The notes: a model not told the origin generated them from the sequence alone. Positions 14,467 to 22,649 are shown, numbered from the stretch's first letter. The stretch is 33,155 bases of DNA from Candidatus Daviesbacteria bacterium (GCA_030699125.1 JAUYKM010000006.1:1-33155); one strand, 5' to 3'. A program made the numbers and translations.

Positions 14467-15042
14467 TCAATTAAACTGATTTTGGGCCTTTTCCAGACCC
14501 TTCTCTAAAATAAGCTCTAAGGCTTTGATGGATTGTTTGATCATGTGTTTCACTTGAGATTTTTCCGAATGTATAAAGGATTCTAAAACAAATCTTTCCG
14601 CTGAAACATGTGCTTTTTTATGTTCTGAGCTCTGAGTTTTAACATTACCAATACCCAGTCTTACCCGGATAAATTGATCTGTTCCCAGCTCTTTAATAAT
14701 TGATTCCACCCCGTGATGTCCGGCAGCAGCTCCCCCCAGCCTTACTTTGATCTTTCCCAATGGCAAATCCAGCTCATCATGAATAATAATTACATCAGTA
14801 GCAGGTATTTTATAGTAGCTACTCAGCAGTCTGACAGCCAACCCAGATTGATTAACAAAAGTCTGGGGTTTAGCCAAAATCAACTGATCAGATTTAATAA
14901 TTTCTGCTTTGAATTTATCTTCAAAGTTCCAATCCACTAAGTTGAGTTTTTTGATAAGCTCATCCAAAACATCAAAGCCTAAATTATGCCTGGTCCCGGC
15001 ATATTTTCCTTCAGGATTACCTAAACCCACTATTAGTTTCAT
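14467..15042 (-). CDS. pth: Peptidyl-tRNA hydrolase
   Basis: A 191-residue enzyme that frees tRNA from stalled peptidyl-tRNA in the cytoplasm. The start MKLIVGLGNPEGKYAGTRHN holds the catalytic His19 and the family Asn; IIIHDELDLPLGKI gives the catalytic Asp, followed by GGAAAGHHGVESI in the substrate groove. Length and motifs are normal. It overlaps the inositol-monophosphatase-like gene by 4 bp and is probably translated with it. Confidence 0.96.
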   Translation of the reverse strand: MKLIVGLGNPEGKYAGTRHNLGFDVLDELIKKLNLVDWNFEDKFKAEIIKSDQLILAKPQTFVNQSGLAVRLLSSYYKIPATDVIIIHDELDLPLGKIKVRLGGAAAGHHGVESIIKELGTDQFIRVRLGIGNVKTQSSEHKKAHVSAERFVLESFIHSEKSQVKHMIKQSIKALELILEKGLEKAQNQFN

Positions 15043-15818
15043 AATTTTAATGCCTCCAAGATCTGGTCATGGATTATGCCATTTGATGCTATCACATTTA
15101 ATCTTTCTTTTGTCCAATCAGGCTCTTTACCTTCAAAATCAGTTACCTTTCCTCCTGCTTCCCGAACAATCACTGCCCCTGCCATAAAATCCCAGAGGTA
15201 TGCATAATTTACATAAAGATCTAATACCCCTTCTGCTACCAACCCCAATGAGGCTACTGTTGATCCGAATGAATAAATATAACCTACTTTGTTGATTAAT
15301 TTATTAACGTAAAGATCTAACTTATATTGTCTTTTTATATTATGCCCAAAATCTAGCGATCCGACAGATTCATTCAAACTCTTTTTCTGACTCACACTAA
15401 TTGCTTTTCCATTCAAGTATGCTCCATGCCCAGTTTGAGCCCAATACAACTGCTTAAAACTAATATTATAAACAACTCCTAAAATCGGCATTCCTTCTTT
15501 TAAAAGACCAATTGAAACAGAGAAATACGGCACTCCTTGGGCAAAAGAAATACTGCCATCCAGAGGATCAATCACCCAGGTATACTCTGATTTTCTATTA
15601 ATATTAGTCTGCTCTTCAGCTAATATATTATGGTCGGGAAAACTAGCAGTTAGGATTTTAACTATGATTTTTTCTGCTTCAATATCAGCCTCAGTGGCAT
15701 AATCTGTGGGATCCTCATGCTTAACATTTTTATGCTGATCCTTACCAGAATATTTTTGGATTACTTTCCCAGCTTCTAAGGCTGCTTGTTTGGCTACTTT
15801 TAAAAAGTTATCTTCCAT
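15039..15818 (-). CDS. Inositol monophosphatase family protein
   Basis: A 259-residue Mg-dependent phosphatase (PF00459) from the ATG at 15818. An in-frame ATG at 15833 lies inside a palindromic repeat and is less likely. Metal-binding motifs are present: ILAEEQTN, WVIDPLDGSISFAQGVPYFS (DPLDGS instead of the usual DPLDGT) and WDFMAGAVIVREAGG. Possible substrates are inositol phosphate, 3'-phosphoadenosine 5'-phosphate or fructose 1,6-bisphosphate; sequence alone does not choose. It is followed by pth with a 4-bp overlap. Confidence 0.88.
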   Translation of the reverse strand: MEDNFLKVAKQAALEAGKVIQKYSGKDQHKNVKHEDPTDYATEADIEAEKIIVKILTASFPDHNILAEEQTNINRKSEYTWVIDPLDGSISFAQGVPYFSVSIGLLKEGMPILGVVYNISFKQLYWAQTGHGAYLNGKAISVSQKKSLNESVGSLDFGHNIKRQYKLDLYVNKLINKVGYIYSFGSTVASLGLVAEGVLDLYVNYAYLWDFMAGAVIVREAGGKVTDFEGKEPDWTKERLNVIASNGIIHDQILEALKL

Positions 15819-15827
15819 AGATTCTTC

Positions 15828-15898
15828 TGTCATTCCTGCGAAGGCAGGACTCTATACCAATAATTATTTATGGATCCCGCATCAAGTGCGGGATGACA
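15828..15898. repeat. Palindromic repeat pair at gene junction
   Basis: A GTCATTCCTGCG...GCAGGA unit and a GGATCCCGC...GCGGGATGAC unit form a pair. One end contains an alternative ATG of the inositol-phosphatase gene (15833), and the other holds the last codons and stop of the phosphoribosyltransferase gene (Ser-Ser-Arg-Thr-stop at 15882). Confidence 0.8.
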
Positions 15899-16511
15899 AC
15901 AATTGTATCACTTCTTCATCCCTCACTTCCGTAAATTCCTGATAAAATTCTCCTACAGCACGGAAAAGCCTGGGAGTTTCTAAAATTATCAGCTCATCCA
16001 CCTCACTTTTCAACTTTTCAGCTGATTCTTTAGAGGCCACAGGTACTGCCAAGACAATCTTTTTTACCTCATGCCTTTTCAGATAATTTATGGCTGCTAA
16101 AGCGGTTGCACCTGTGGCAATGCCATCATCTGTAAGGATGACCGTTTTATTTTCCACATTTAAGGATTTTCTTCCTTGCCTATAAACCTTTTCCCTTCTG
16201 ATAATTTCCTGCTTTTGCCTTTCTAATTCTTCCCTTAATTCATAATTCTTAATTCTTAATTCTTGCTTCAAATTCTCATCCCAAACTACCTCCCCATCTC
16301 TATCAACTGCTCCCAATGCCAATTCAGGTTGCATAGGAGCTCCAATTTTTCTGGTTACTATAATATCTAAAGGCAGCTTTAACTCTTTTGCAACTTCATG
16401 TGCTACCATCACCCCACCTCTGGGAATAGCCAGCACTAAATCTGCACCTTTATCTTTTAAATGCTTGGCCAAAATCTTTCCTGCAGATTGTCTGTTTTTG
16501 AAGATCTTCAT
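15882..16511 (-). CDS. Phosphoribosyltransferase (COG1926 type)
   Basis: A 209-residue protein with a type I PRTase fold. The PRPP-binding motif is VILTDDGIATGATALAAINY, and LAIPRGGVMVAHEVA near the N-terminus is typical of the COG1926 family, whose substrate is not well known. An in-frame repeat (16238-16268) adds LRIKNYELREELE in the middle. The final residues SSRT and the stop come from a palindromic repeat, so the original C-terminus has been replaced or extended. It starts directly after the EndoQ-like gene. Confidence 0.85.
   Translation of the reverse strand: MKIFKNRQSAGKILAKHLKDKGADLVLAIPRGGVMVAHEVAKELKLPLDIIVTRKIGAPMQPELALGAVDRDGEVVWDENLKQELRIKNYELREELERQKQEIIRREKVYRQGRKSLNVENKTVILTDDGIATGATALAAINYLKRHEVKKIVLAVPVASKESAEKLKSEVDELIILETPRLFRAVGEFYQEFTEVRDEEVIQLLSSRT
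16238..16268. repeat. In-frame AATTCTTA-type repeat in PRTase
   Basis: Tandem units of AATTCTTAATTCTTAATTC encode ELRIKNYELR on the minus strand. Similar tracts are at 16877-16905 (endoQ), 20100-20130 (ligase), 30671-30702 (before recF) and 2497-2530 (start of the glycine-rich protein gene). Confidence 0.55.
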
Positions 16512-17882
16512 TTAATCAAACAATCCTAACTGCGGAGCTTCTCTTTTTTCTTCTTCCATAGTCTTTTCTCCATGATTCCAAATCTTCACCACTCCATAGA
16601 CTCCATCATAGCCCGGATCTATTACTAAATTTCCTCCTCTTACACGATCCACTCCTTCTGCTATCCTCTCCCCTGAGATTTTAGCTATCTCATCTATGGA
16701 AATTTTGGTTAAAACCTTAATTTCTCCACCTAAAGTAGTTACTAACTTTTTATACTCATTTAGCACCCTTTGGCTTGTTGGAGCATTACCAAACGCCTCT
16801 GCTATTACCTGATGCAGCGGCACCAGCATTCTATATCCTGGTCTATTAGGATACTTTGTGGATTTAATGATTCCTTCCTCATTCCTAGTTCCTAGTTCCT
16901 CATTCGATCGCCCTGCGATCTTCTCCACCCTTTCCATCACCCCCACTGTTAATCCTCTTTTACAGACAGGGCAGATGGTTCCCTTAAGCTTAGTATCATC
17001 CGGAGTATATTTAACATTGCAATTCCGGTGGCCGGTATAGTGATATTTACCCTCTTCCGGATAAAACTCGATGGTCCCAACCACCTTGTCATCCCCGCGT
17101 AGGCGGGGATCCAATTCCGAACTAGACCCTGTTAATTGGATTCCTGCATTCGCAGGAATGACACTGGGTTTAGCTATTGCTCTCCAGAAACCATCATAAG
17201 TAAATTCTCCTTCAAATACTGTAGACTCCCGCCCTAAATTTGGTAAAGAGTGCGCATCGGAAAAAGAGACAATGGAACGGTTATCTAACTCCTTAATCCG
17301 CCAATTCATGGCCGGATCAGATGACAAACCTGTTTCCACCCCATATATGTACTGCGTTAAATCCTCAAAACACTCCTCCAGAGAGTCGTATCCGGATTCA
17401 GATCCAAATATGCCGAACCAGGGAGTCCAGGCATGACTAGGCACAAAAATAGCCTTATCTGATGCCTCCAGAGCCAATCTCAATAATTCTTTAGAAGGAA
17501 TTCCCACAATAGGCCTGCCATCTGATCCCAATGTTGCCCTTCTTACCAGAAGTGATTTTTGGAAGACTTGGGCTGAGGCAAAATCAGGCATAAAAATTAG
17601 GTTATGCACTCTTCTTCCTCTACCATTTTGAGAATACATGGAGGCTATCTCCACTGTTAAAACAAACTTTATTTCAGATCCATCTTGGGTTAGGAATCCA
17701 GATCCATCCTCTGTCAGATCCTTTTTCAGTTCGGCAAGCCAAAGCGGGTGTAAAAAATCCCCAGTCCCTAAAACATTAATTCCTTTATACTTTGCCCATT
17801 CAACTAAATTTGGGATATTAAGTTGCGGTGAACAGGCTCTGGAATATCTAGAGTGAATATGTAAATCAGCCACATAGGACAT
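16512..17882 (-). CDS. EndoQ-like PHP-domain DNA endonuclease
   Basis: A 456-residue protein from the ATG at 17882; an ATG at 17891 is possible but overlaps a TAAAAT box. The N-terminal PHP fold has DLHIHSRYSRACS, TGDFLHP, FVPSHAWTPWFGIFGSESG and SFSDAHSLPNLGRES. A zinc-ribbon-like part (GHRNC, then CPVCKRGLTVGV, MERVEKIAGR) and RPGYRMLVPLHQVIAEAFG complete the TIGR00375/EndoQ pattern. Archaeal EndoQ nicks DNA 5' of deaminated bases (uracil, hypoxanthine), so a base-damage repair role is likely. A palindromic repeat pair is inserted in frame at about residues 240-265, between the PHP domain and the zinc part. Confidence 0.85.
   Translation of the reverse strand: MSYVADLHIHSRYSRACSPQLNIPNLVEWAKYKGINVLGTGDFLHPLWLAELKKDLTEDGSGFLTQDGSEIKFVLTVEIASMYSQNGRGRRVHNLIFMPDFASAQVFQKSLLVRRATLGSDGRPIVGIPSKELLRLALEASDKAIFVPSHAWTPWFGIFGSESGYDSLEECFEDLTQYIYGVETGLSSDPAMNWRIKELDNRSIVSFSDAHSLPNLGRESTVFEGEFTYDGFWRAIAKPSVIPANAGIQLTGSSSELDPRLRGDDKVVGTIEFYPEEGKYHYTGHRNCNVKYTPDDTKLKGTICPVCKRGLTVGVMERVEKIAGRSNEELGTRNEEGIIKSTKYPNRPGYRMLVPLHQVIAEAFGNAPTSQRVLNEYKKLVTTLGGEIKVLTKISIDEIAKISGERIAEGVDRVRGGNLVIDPGYDGVYGVVKIWNHGEKTMEEEKREAPQLGLFD
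16877..16905. repeat. In-frame CCTAGTTCCTAGTT-type repeat in endoQ
   Basis: Tandem copies of CCTAGTT encode RNEELGTRNEEG on the minus strand, in the linker between the zinc part and the C-terminal RPGYRM motif. Confidence 0.5.
17087..17163. repeat. Palindromic repeat pair inserted in frame in endoQ
   Basis: Two facing stem-loops, CATCCCCGCGTAGGCGGGGAT and CATTCCTGCGAATGCAGGAAT by type, each about 25 bp. On the minus strand it encodes VIPANAGIQ, a short spacer and LDPRLRGDD. The reading frame is kept. Confidence 0.85.
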
Positions 17883-17912
17883 GTTTTGCATTTTAACATA
17901 AGCTTACCTCTG

Positions 17913-17941
17913 TTGACAGCCACAAGGGAAATATGTATTGT
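17913..17941 (+). promoter_or_regulatory. Promoter of the Tat glycosidase gene
   Basis: TTGACA (17913-17918), 17 bp and TATTGT (17936-17941) precede the ATG at 17956 by 14 nt. The -10 box overlaps the TTG at 17938, which rules that TTG out as the start codon. Confidence 0.65.
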
Positions 17942-17955
17942 GTAGTCCATTTAAT

Positions 17956-19140
17956 ATGCTCTGCATAGAAAAAGAACGCAGCAGAAGAGACTTTAGCAAA
18001 ATGGCTGGTGGTGGCTTACTACTACTGGCTCTACTACAACTTTCCGGGAAAAGTTTACCTTCACAAATACTAGACATAGTCCCAGAAGATAAAAATCCTA
18101 CTGAAAAACCTAAAGGCTTAGGTTTTACTTTTAGTACTAAACAGTGTCAGAACCTAGGCATGAACGAACAACAAACTCACGATACCTTAGAAAAACTTTG
18201 TTCCTTAAATTTTGACATAATCAGAATTTGTAGCTATTGGGATGAGATAGACAAAGAAAGCTATTTTGATTTTACCAAGCTGGATTGGCAACTGGAGATG
18301 GCACAAAAATACGGAAAAGAGGTAATTTTAACTGTCGGCATTAAAAGCCCCAGACATCCTGAATTCTATTTCCCTGATTGGATTTTGAGAAAATATCCTG
18401 AAGTAGAAAGTAAACCTAATCCGGTCGAGAGTTTCCCCCTAGTTGGGGAATTTGCTCTGGAGTATATTCAGGGAACTGTCATACATACCCGTGATTATTC
18501 TGCTATTTCTCATTATCAGGTTGGGAACGAATCTCTCAATCAAATAAATGCGAAATCTTTAAGCTTATCTTTTTTCAAAAGAGAACTTGCTCTAGTCAGA
18601 TCTTTAAAAAAAATGAATCAAAAAATACTTTTAACTAATGCCTTAACAGACCCTTCAGAAGATATAAAAGTTGATGAGATTATAAATTTAAGACCTGATG
18701 CTTTTGGAACCAACGTTTATTACGGAGTTCCTAATGAATATGGAGGTATTCCAATTCCAATTCAAACTTACCGTAATATCTTTTCTGACAATGTGGAGAT
18801 GTTAGCCAGGTGGCACGACAGATTGCAAGCTCTTAAAATAGCAGCATTTGCCACAGAGCTCCAAGGAGAACCCTGGGAATTATGGAAATCAGGTAAAGAA
18901 ATATTAGATCAAAGGGAGTTCCGTAGCGCCAACCCCAAAGACTCAATTGATTTGGCAATTAAACTAAAACGGTTGGGTTACTTACCTTTGTTTTGGGGAG
19001 CAGAATATTGGGTCGCTCACCACTTAAAATACGGTGGAGAATATTGGCTTAAACCAATGGCAGATTTTGCAAATGGATTTACGCTTAGCCCCTCACTTGT
19101 ACCAGCTGGAAATAATTTCCATCCGGATCCTCAAATGTAG
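17956..19140 (+). CDS. Tat-exported TIM-barrel glycoside hydrolase-like protein
   Basis: A 394-residue protein. The N-terminus carries a twin-arginine signal, ERSRRDFSKMAGG, followed by a hydrophobic stretch (GLLLLALLQLSG). The rest fits a clan GH-A (beta/alpha)8 glycosidase: LNFDIIRICSYWDEI early, the acid/base candidate Glu192 in HYQVGNES at the end of strand 4, and the nucleophile candidate Glu301 in AAFATELQGEPW at strand 7. GH5-like is the best guess; the substrate is unknown. Folded export by Tat would place it outside the membrane. The 3' end overlaps the convergent VOC gene by 56 bp. The promoter position excludes an upstream TTG start. Confidence 0.78.
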   Translation: MLCIEKERSRRDFSKMAGGGLLLLALLQLSGKSLPSQILDIVPEDKNPTEKPKGLGFTFSTKQCQNLGMNEQQTHDTLEKLCSLNFDIIRICSYWDEIDKESYFDFTKLDWQLEMAQKYGKEVILTVGIKSPRHPEFYFPDWILRKYPEVESKPNPVESFPLVGEFALEYIQGTVIHTRDYSAISHYQVGNESLNQINAKSLSLSFFKRELALVRSLKKMNQKILLTNALTDPSEDIKVDEIINLRPDAFGTNVYYGVPNEYGGIPIPIQTYRNIFSDNVEMLARWHDRLQALKIAAFATELQGEPWELWKSGKEILDQREFRSANPKDSIDLAIKLKRLGYLPLFWGAEYWVAHHLKYGGEYWLKPMADFANGFTLSPSLVPAGNNFHPDPQM

Positions 19141-19462
19141 CAATGTATCCATATCCTTCAACATGATAAATTTCAGCCACACATTTGATCCCGGCATCCT
19201 TTAATCTTTTTACCTCTTTCTCTATATCATCTACCTCAATGTTAAGCATGATTCTGGCTCCACTGGGATTTTTACCCTTAACTTGATCATGAGGCAAAAT
19301 TGTTAAACCAGTACTGCCTACCTTAAACATAAAGCCAGCCTCCCCTTTCTCTCCATATTCAAACTCATCCTCAAACTCTAGTCCAACTTTATCTTTATAA
19401 AAATCGGCTAAAACCTTTGGATTTTCAGAACTTATTAAAACTGCATCTAATCCTTTAATCAT
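19085..19462 (-). CDS. VOC (glyoxalase/bleomycin-resistance) superfamily protein
   Basis: A 125-residue single-domain VOC protein: LISSENPKVLADFYKDKVGL, ILPHDQ, IEVDDIEKEVKRLKDAGIK and YIATFEDPDGNYFQLVQ. The strong Shine-Dalgarno AAGGGGGTGA (19467-19476) sits 4-5 nt before this ATG and fixes the start; a GTG at 19480 overlapping the ligase stop is less likely. The first-strand His usual in metal-binding members is not evident, so its reaction is open. It is downstream of the ligase gene on the same strand. Confidence 0.85.
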   Translation of the reverse strand: MIKGLDAVLISSENPKVLADFYKDKVGLEFEDEFEYGEKGEAGFMFKVGSTGLTILPHDQVKGKNPSGARIMLNIEVDDIEKEVKRLKDAGIKCVAEIYHVEGYGYIATFEDPDGNYFQLVQVRG

Positions 19463-19466
19463 AATG

Positions 19467-19476
19467 TCACCCCCTT
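19467..19476 (-). promoter_or_regulatory. Strong Shine-Dalgarno site of the VOC gene
   Basis: AAGGGGGTGA on the minus strand, 4-5 nt before the ATG at 19462, nearly matches the anti-SD complement. It is one of the few clear SD sites here and belongs to an internal operon gene, in contrast to the leaderless-looking first genes. Confidence 0.75.
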
Positions 19477-21180
19477 TCACTTTTTAAATTGTTGTTGGTA
19501 CATTTCTATTAACTCTTTCACTGTTGTGGCATCTTCGGCCATTTTATCAGAACCCCGGAATTTTACCAGTCTGGGAAACCTTAGGGCATAATGAGCTGTG
19601 TGAGTTGGAGATCTGGTAATCTCATCTGCCAAAACCTCAATCACAATCTCCGGAGCTATCCAAACCGAAGGAGTCAAAATAGAATTTACCCTGGCGGGTT
19701 TGTGATCAACCTTAATTTTATCTGCTCTTTTGTGAATCTCTCTCCATTCCTCATCTGTTAATCCTGTACCAATCTTAGAAACTGTGACAAATTCATCCTT
19801 TTTATCATCATAAACCCCCACCAAAAGCGCCCCGGCACCAAAGCTGGATCTTTTACCCTTACCAAAAATATATCCTAAAATTACACAATCAATTGTATCG
19901 GAAAGCTCACCGCTGGAGTGTCTTTTTAGCTTAACCCAGTTAAAATTCCTTCCCCCGGCCTCATATTTGCTATCAGGCCTTTTAACAATTAATCCTTCCA
20001 GTCCTTTTGTGAGTGCATCATCAAAGAGTTCCTGTATCCGGTCAGGCGAATCTGTTATTTCCCCGGGTTGAGATATCAAAACTTCTTCACCTATAATGCT
20101 TGATTCTAGCTTCTTGATTCTAGCTTCTAATGGCAAATCCATTAAAGATTTTCCATTCAAATACATAATGTCAAACACAAAAGCTTTCAGAGGAAGTTTG
20201 GCTGCCATCTCCTCTATCCCATATTTTCTTCTTCTTTTGGTGGTTTCCTGAAAAGGTAAAAACTCCTCAGAAACAGGATTAAAAGCCAAAGCTTCTGAAT
20301 CTAAAATTATACTTTTTGCTTTAACCTGGGACAGCACTCCTTTGATAATGTCCGGAAACATGAGGGTTGTTTCCTCTAAATTTCTGGAAAACAGCCGCAC
20401 TTTATCCCCATTTTTGTGAATCTGGACTCTAAATCCATCTAGTTTATTTTGAATATGTGCAGATCCTGCAAACTTTTCCAAAATAGTTTTAGGATCTGGT
20501 AGTCTTTCAGCCAGCTGTGAGCGGATCGGCCTTCCAACGCTAACTTCAAGTTTAGCTACTGCTTTTTCTCCTCCACTCCATAAAGTCTCACCTAATAATC
20601 CTAAATCCGAAACTTTATTGTAGGCCCCTTCCAAACTCTTCCTCTTGCTTCTGTCCCCTAATTTAGATTGCGCAAAGCCATCTAAAATTGTTGGATCTCC
20701 AATACCTAATCTTGATGCTCCCAAAGGAATCCTGACTAAATGTTTTGCCCCTACTCCATCTACTTTTTGTAAAAGTCCAGCCAAACTGGTTACTTTTTTT
20801 TCTACTGTTCCAACACCGGAAAGTTTAGCAATACCAAGGAGTGTCTCAAAAACCTCATCCACTTTTAAATTGCCTTCTTTAGATTTTGATAATTTCTCAG
20901 CAACCACCCCTAAATCCCCTAACTTTCCATACTCTTTCAAAACTTGCTCACGACCCACCCCATATGCCCTTGCTAAAGAGGCAGCAACCAGTTTCTCACT
21001 CATGCCAATTTCAATTGGTTCATAAAATGGGGCCACCCGGCCCTGCAGCAGATAAACAACCTGGGTTATTTCTTGAGCTTTTACTTCATCAAATAACTTA
21101 GACATGATGTCAATTAAAGACAGGCGGGAGGAGGTAGATTCTAATTTTTCAAAATACTCAGCCAATTTACCAAATATCAT
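19477..21180 (-). CDS. lig: ATP-dependent DNA ligase, archaeal/LigB type
   Basis: A 567-residue ligase from the ATG at 21180 (an in-frame upstream extension lacks a good start). The N-terminal DNA-binding domain is followed by the adenylation motif with nucleophile Lys246 in NKLDGFRVQIHK. Later motifs are SIILDSEALAF, KAFVFDIMYLNG, GLEGLIVKRPDSKYEAG and NWVKLKR, then an OB-fold with TPSVWIAPEIVIEV. The architecture is that of archaeal replicative ligases, unlike the NAD-dependent LigA of most bacteria. An in-frame repeat (20100-20130) gives LEARIKKLESS. A TACAAT box ends 7 nt before the ATG. The VOC gene follows. Confidence 0.95.
   Translation of the reverse strand: MIFGKLAEYFEKLESTSSRLSLIDIMSKLFDEVKAQEITQVVYLLQGRVAPFYEPIEIGMSEKLVAASLARAYGVGREQVLKEYGKLGDLGVVAEKLSKSKEGNLKVDEVFETLLGIAKLSGVGTVEKKVTSLAGLLQKVDGVGAKHLVRIPLGASRLGIGDPTILDGFAQSKLGDRSKRKSLEGAYNKVSDLGLLGETLWSGGEKAVAKLEVSVGRPIRSQLAERLPDPKTILEKFAGSAHIQNKLDGFRVQIHKNGDKVRLFSRNLEETTLMFPDIIKGVLSQVKAKSIILDSEALAFNPVSEEFLPFQETTKRRRKYGIEEMAAKLPLKAFVFDIMYLNGKSLMDLPLEARIKKLESSIIGEEVLISQPGEITDSPDRIQELFDDALTKGLEGLIVKRPDSKYEAGGRNFNWVKLKRHSSGELSDTIDCVILGYIFGKGKRSSFGAGALLVGVYDDKKDEFVTVSKIGTGLTDEEWREIHKRADKIKVDHKPARVNSILTPSVWIAPEIVIEVLADEITRSPTHTAHYALRFPRLVKFRGSDKMAEDATTVKELIEMYQQQFKK
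20100..20130. repeat. In-frame CTTGATTCTAG-type repeat in DNA ligase
   Basis: TTGATTCTAGCTTC occurs twice in tandem and encodes LEARIKKLESS on the minus strand, at the junction between the adenylation domain core and the next segment. Confidence 0.55.
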
Positions 21181-21209
21181 TGATTGGATTGTAATAGATT
21201 CCCAATATA

Positions 21210-21238
21210 TTGTAAATCTCAAGCTCTTCTTGTAAAAT
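21210..21238 (+). promoter_or_regulatory. Promoter of small unknown gene
   Basis: TTGTAA (21210-21215), 17 bp and TAAAAT (21233-21238) end 8 nt before the ATG at 21247. This supports the shorter start and a leaderless mRNA. Confidence 0.55.
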
Positions 21239-21246
21239 ATCCTACT

Positions 21247-21558
21247 ATGAGTTACTCTAAAGAAGTTATGGAACAAGGAGAAGGCACACCTGGAAAGTTT
21301 ATTCCTCTCCCTCCTCTAATGGATAAAGTTGCATTTCAAGGCTGGTTAAATACTTATATTATCAGACCATTCGCTGGATTTGAAGACTTAAAACATGAGG
21401 ACGGAACCCCATATTCTCTTGATGAACAGCTTCAGGCCACCAGAAAACAATGTTTTGATTCAGGTTATTCTGAAATTGAAAAAAATCCCAAATATAAAGA
21501 ACGGATAATAAAGTGGCTATATCAAACTGCAGTTGATCAAAATAAACCAAAAACTTAA
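21247..21558 (+). CDS. Small protein of unknown function
   Basis: A 103-residue soluble protein starting MSYSKEVMEQGEGTPG; I do not recognise a family. It has a Pro-rich N-terminal segment (FIPLPPLMDKVAFQGW), acidic and aromatic residues, and no membrane segment or Cys pair. A longer frame back to 21184 would overlap the promoter and is not favoured. It is divergent from the ligase gene (66 bp between starts) and convergent with the fic gene (9 bp between stops). Promoter and spacing support a real gene. Confidence 0.6.
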   Translation: MSYSKEVMEQGEGTPGKFIPLPPLMDKVAFQGWLNTYIIRPFAGFEDLKHEDGTPYSLDEQLQATRKQCFDSGYSEIEKNPKYKERIIKWLYQTAVDQNKPKT

Positions 21559-21567
21559 TATCTTTAT

Positions 21568-22644
21568 TTACTTCAATATATAGATAGCTTTTTTGGTGCC
21601 GCCGGACTTCTTAATTAAACCCTTCTGCCGTAAAAACTTAAGCTCTCTTAAAACTGTATCATCGGAAAAATCCGGAAAAATTTTCCTAAAATCCTTATTA
21701 GACATGCCCTTGTGCCTATGCAAATATTCCATAATCAACATTTGCCTTTCGTTGAGCATCACCTGTCCTCCCAGCTTATCTTTAACTTTGACATCAACAG
21801 AAATCCTTTGTACTTTTTCCTTGACCCGATTTAGCTCAATTGCCACCCCTTCTGTAAAATATTCCAGCCAGGGACTCAGATCCCGCTCATGAGTATCCAA
21901 CACCAGCTGGTTGGATACAGATTGCAAAGTTAGATAATATTCCATGGGCTTTTCATCAAAATATTCCTCAAAAGAGAAAAACTTTCTAATATCATAGTTA
22001 TCCAAAAACATCACCAAGGTAGCCACAGCCCTGGCTACCCGGCCATTACCATCCACAAAAGGATGGATTCTGGCTAACTCATAATGGATAATTCCTGTTT
22101 TAATAACAGGGTGCACCCCTTTGGCCTCATCTGAGTTGATCCAGTTAACCAAATCTTCCACCAAATATGGTACTTCCACTGCCGGAGGAGGCGTATAAGA
22201 AATTTGTCCAGTTTTAGTATTTCGGATTACTACCTGGCGCACTCTGAATTTTCCGGATGATTCTTCAGGTAAAATTTTATCAGTAGTCAGATGGTGCATC
22301 TCTAGGATAGTTTCAATGGTAAAACTGTAGCTGCCGGAAGCACCAATTTGAGCTTGAACCTCATCAATAAATCTTAAAACATTTCGATAATTTAGAATCT
22401 CCTGAATGTCCCGATCCCGGGCCACCACCTCTTCCCCATCTAAAACATCCTTTACCTCTTCCTCTGACAGCGGATTTCCTTCTAAGTGAGTACCATGGTG
22501 GATAGTTCTCTCCATGGCCTCTTTTCTAAACTTGGCCTCCCAGGCAGGCACCAAGGGAGCATTCATAATCACTTCCCTCGCCGCCTCCACAATGCCAATA
22601 TCTCTTAAGATGCGATTGGTAATGGTGTATTTGGGAATAAACAT
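21568..22644 (-). CDS. Fic-domain protein with winged-helix tail
   Basis: A 358-residue Fic protein. The catalytic motif HPFVDGNGRVAR sits near residue 193; the family usually transfers AMP to a hydroxyl of a target protein. An N-terminal motif HHGTHLEGNPLS resembles the inhibitory helix (S/T)xxxE(G/N) of class II Fic proteins, so activity may be self-restrained. Residues about 290-358 form a winged helix (LNERQMLIMEYLHRHKGMSN), probably for DNA or promoter binding. The target is unknown. It lies downstream of carB with a repeat-filled gap between them. Confidence 0.92.
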   Translation of the reverse strand: MFIPKYTITNRILRDIGIVEAAREVIMNAPLVPAWEAKFRKEAMERTIHHGTHLEGNPLSEEEVKDVLDGEEVVARDRDIQEILNYRNVLRFIDEVQAQIGASGSYSFTIETILEMHHLTTDKILPEESSGKFRVRQVVIRNTKTGQISYTPPPAVEVPYLVEDLVNWINSDEAKGVHPVIKTGIIHYELARIHPFVDGNGRVARAVATLVMFLDNYDIRKFFSFEEYFDEKPMEYYLTLQSVSNQLVLDTHERDLSPWLEYFTEGVAIELNRVKEKVQRISVDVKVKDKLGGQVMLNERQMLIMEYLHRHKGMSNKDFRKIFPDFSDDTVLRELKFLRQKGLIKKSGGTKKAIYILK

Positions 22645-22649
22645 AAAAT

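Noticed and set aside
17938-17955. TTG start for the glycosidase
   Set aside because: It overlaps the -10 box of the promoter, so it cannot be in the transcript.
21181-21276. Extended ligase N-terminus from 21276
   Set aside because: The extra 32 residues overlap the divergent promoter region and do not look like ligase sequence; the ATG at 21180 fits the family start.
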